Origin: UBA6345 sp045577635
GTDB taxonomy: Bacteria; Bacillota; Clostridia; Christensenellales; UBA1242
Direction: 5' to 3'
Assembly: GCA_045577635.1 (NCBI GenBank)
Contig: JAZNIS010000108.1
Location: 1-20,602, forward strand
Length of the DNA stretch: 20,602 nucleotides
Below are positions 20,273-20,602 of the stretch, piece by piece; within the stretch, counting starts at the first letter, position 1, and the number at the start of each line of letters is the position of its first letter. Under the pieces are notes generated by a model. The model was not told the origin of the DNA, ran no database searches, and worked only from the letters and a program-made list of their open reading frames with translations. A program made the position numbers and the translations under genes.

Positions 20273-20602
20273 GTGCCGGACGGCTACAATACGATGCTTA
20301 CAGCCGACGGTGCAAATTTAAGTCAGGGACAGCGTCAGCTTCTTGCAATAGCAAGAGCGGCAGTTGCAGACCCGCCCGTACTTATTTTAGATGAGGCAAC
20401 AAGCTCAATTGATACCCGTACCGAGCTTTTAATTGAAAAGGGTATGGATAGTCTTATGGAAGGCAGAACTGTGTTTGTAATAGCTCACCGACTTTCAACC
20501 GTAAGAAATTCAGATGCCATAATGGTGCTTGAACATGGCGAAATTATAGAACGCGGAAGTCACGACGAGCTCCTTACCCAAAAAGGAAAGTATTATCAGC
20601 TC
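20273..20602 (+). CDS. ABC transporter ATP-binding domain fragment (partial, likely foreign)
   Basis: An uninterrupted frame of 110 codons, open at the window end, encodes the second half of an exporter-type (MsbA/MdlB-like) ATPase domain. Present are the signature LSQGQRQLLAIARA, Walker B VLILDEATSSID with D-loop, the H-loop His in VIAHRLST, and the tail GEIIERGSHDELL. Walker A, the Q-loop and the whole membrane domain are missing. Homology begins abruptly at VPDGYNTML with no start codon or ribosome site. Base composition is about half GC (31 of 60 bases in 20281-20340), unlike the AT-rich remainder, and codons such as GCC, CCC, CGT and ACC are common. This is best explained as sequence from another genome joined at a contig end. 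Confidence 0.8.
   Translation, partial: MPDGYNTMLTADGANLSQGQRQLLAIARAAVADPPVLILDEATSSIDTRTELLIEKGMDSLMEGRTVFVIAHRLSTVRNSDAIMVLEHGEIIERGSHDELLTQKGKYYQL

Overview
The window looks like chromosomal DNA of an AT-rich Bacillota, most likely a gut-type Clostridia. Evidence for this: base composition is roughly 30% GC by eye, ribosome-binding sites are strong and purine-rich, and promoters are of sigma-A type. A rubrerythrin suggests anaerobic life, and a yabP-yabQ-divIC cluster is typical of endospore-forming lineages. TAA, TAG and TGA all behave as stops, so the standard code is used. The window length and a foreign-looking last 330 bases suggest a whole metagenomic contig.

Positions 1-3700 (minus strand) form an accessory block. 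From upstream to downstream it holds a HipA-like kinase-fold protein with its own promoter and terminator, and a tight three-gene operon (unrecognised 267-aa protein, DUF2441-like protein, S51 peptidase/GATase-like protein). A small gene broken by a poly-A frameshift follows. None has a clear housekeeping role; the set resembles genomic-island cargo.

Positions 3700-18100 are core genome. They carry rubrerythrin, a zinc-ribbon membrane protein, an XRE regulator with a membrane anchor, leuS, a four-helix membrane protein, and an E2-type acyltransferase-like protein with a lysine-rich tail. Next are a two-module ferritin-like protein, an unknown 352-aa protein that appears leaderless, pyk, a MarR-cysS operon, an RsmC-like methyltransferase and yabP-yabQ-divIC. 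Transcription units are mostly short and separated by clear intrinsic terminators, several of them bidirectional between convergent genes.

Positions 18100-20250 are a second accessory patch. It holds a small protein that appears leaderless, and a candidate structured small RNA of about 95 nt with a full promoter and terminator. It also holds a 5'-truncated tyrosine integrase, a DUF6414-like gene and a tRNA-Arg(CCT) gene. This looks like the decayed edge of an element near a tRNA. From about 20255 the sequence changes abruptly to roughly 50% GC and to the inside of an ABC transporter ATPase domain. That is most simply a chimeric contig end.

The observations most worth following are the candidate small RNA beside the leaderless gene, the two leaderless transcripts, the unrecognised operon at 485-2580, the altered LeuRS editing motif, and the acyltransferase-like protein that lacks its catalytic histidine.
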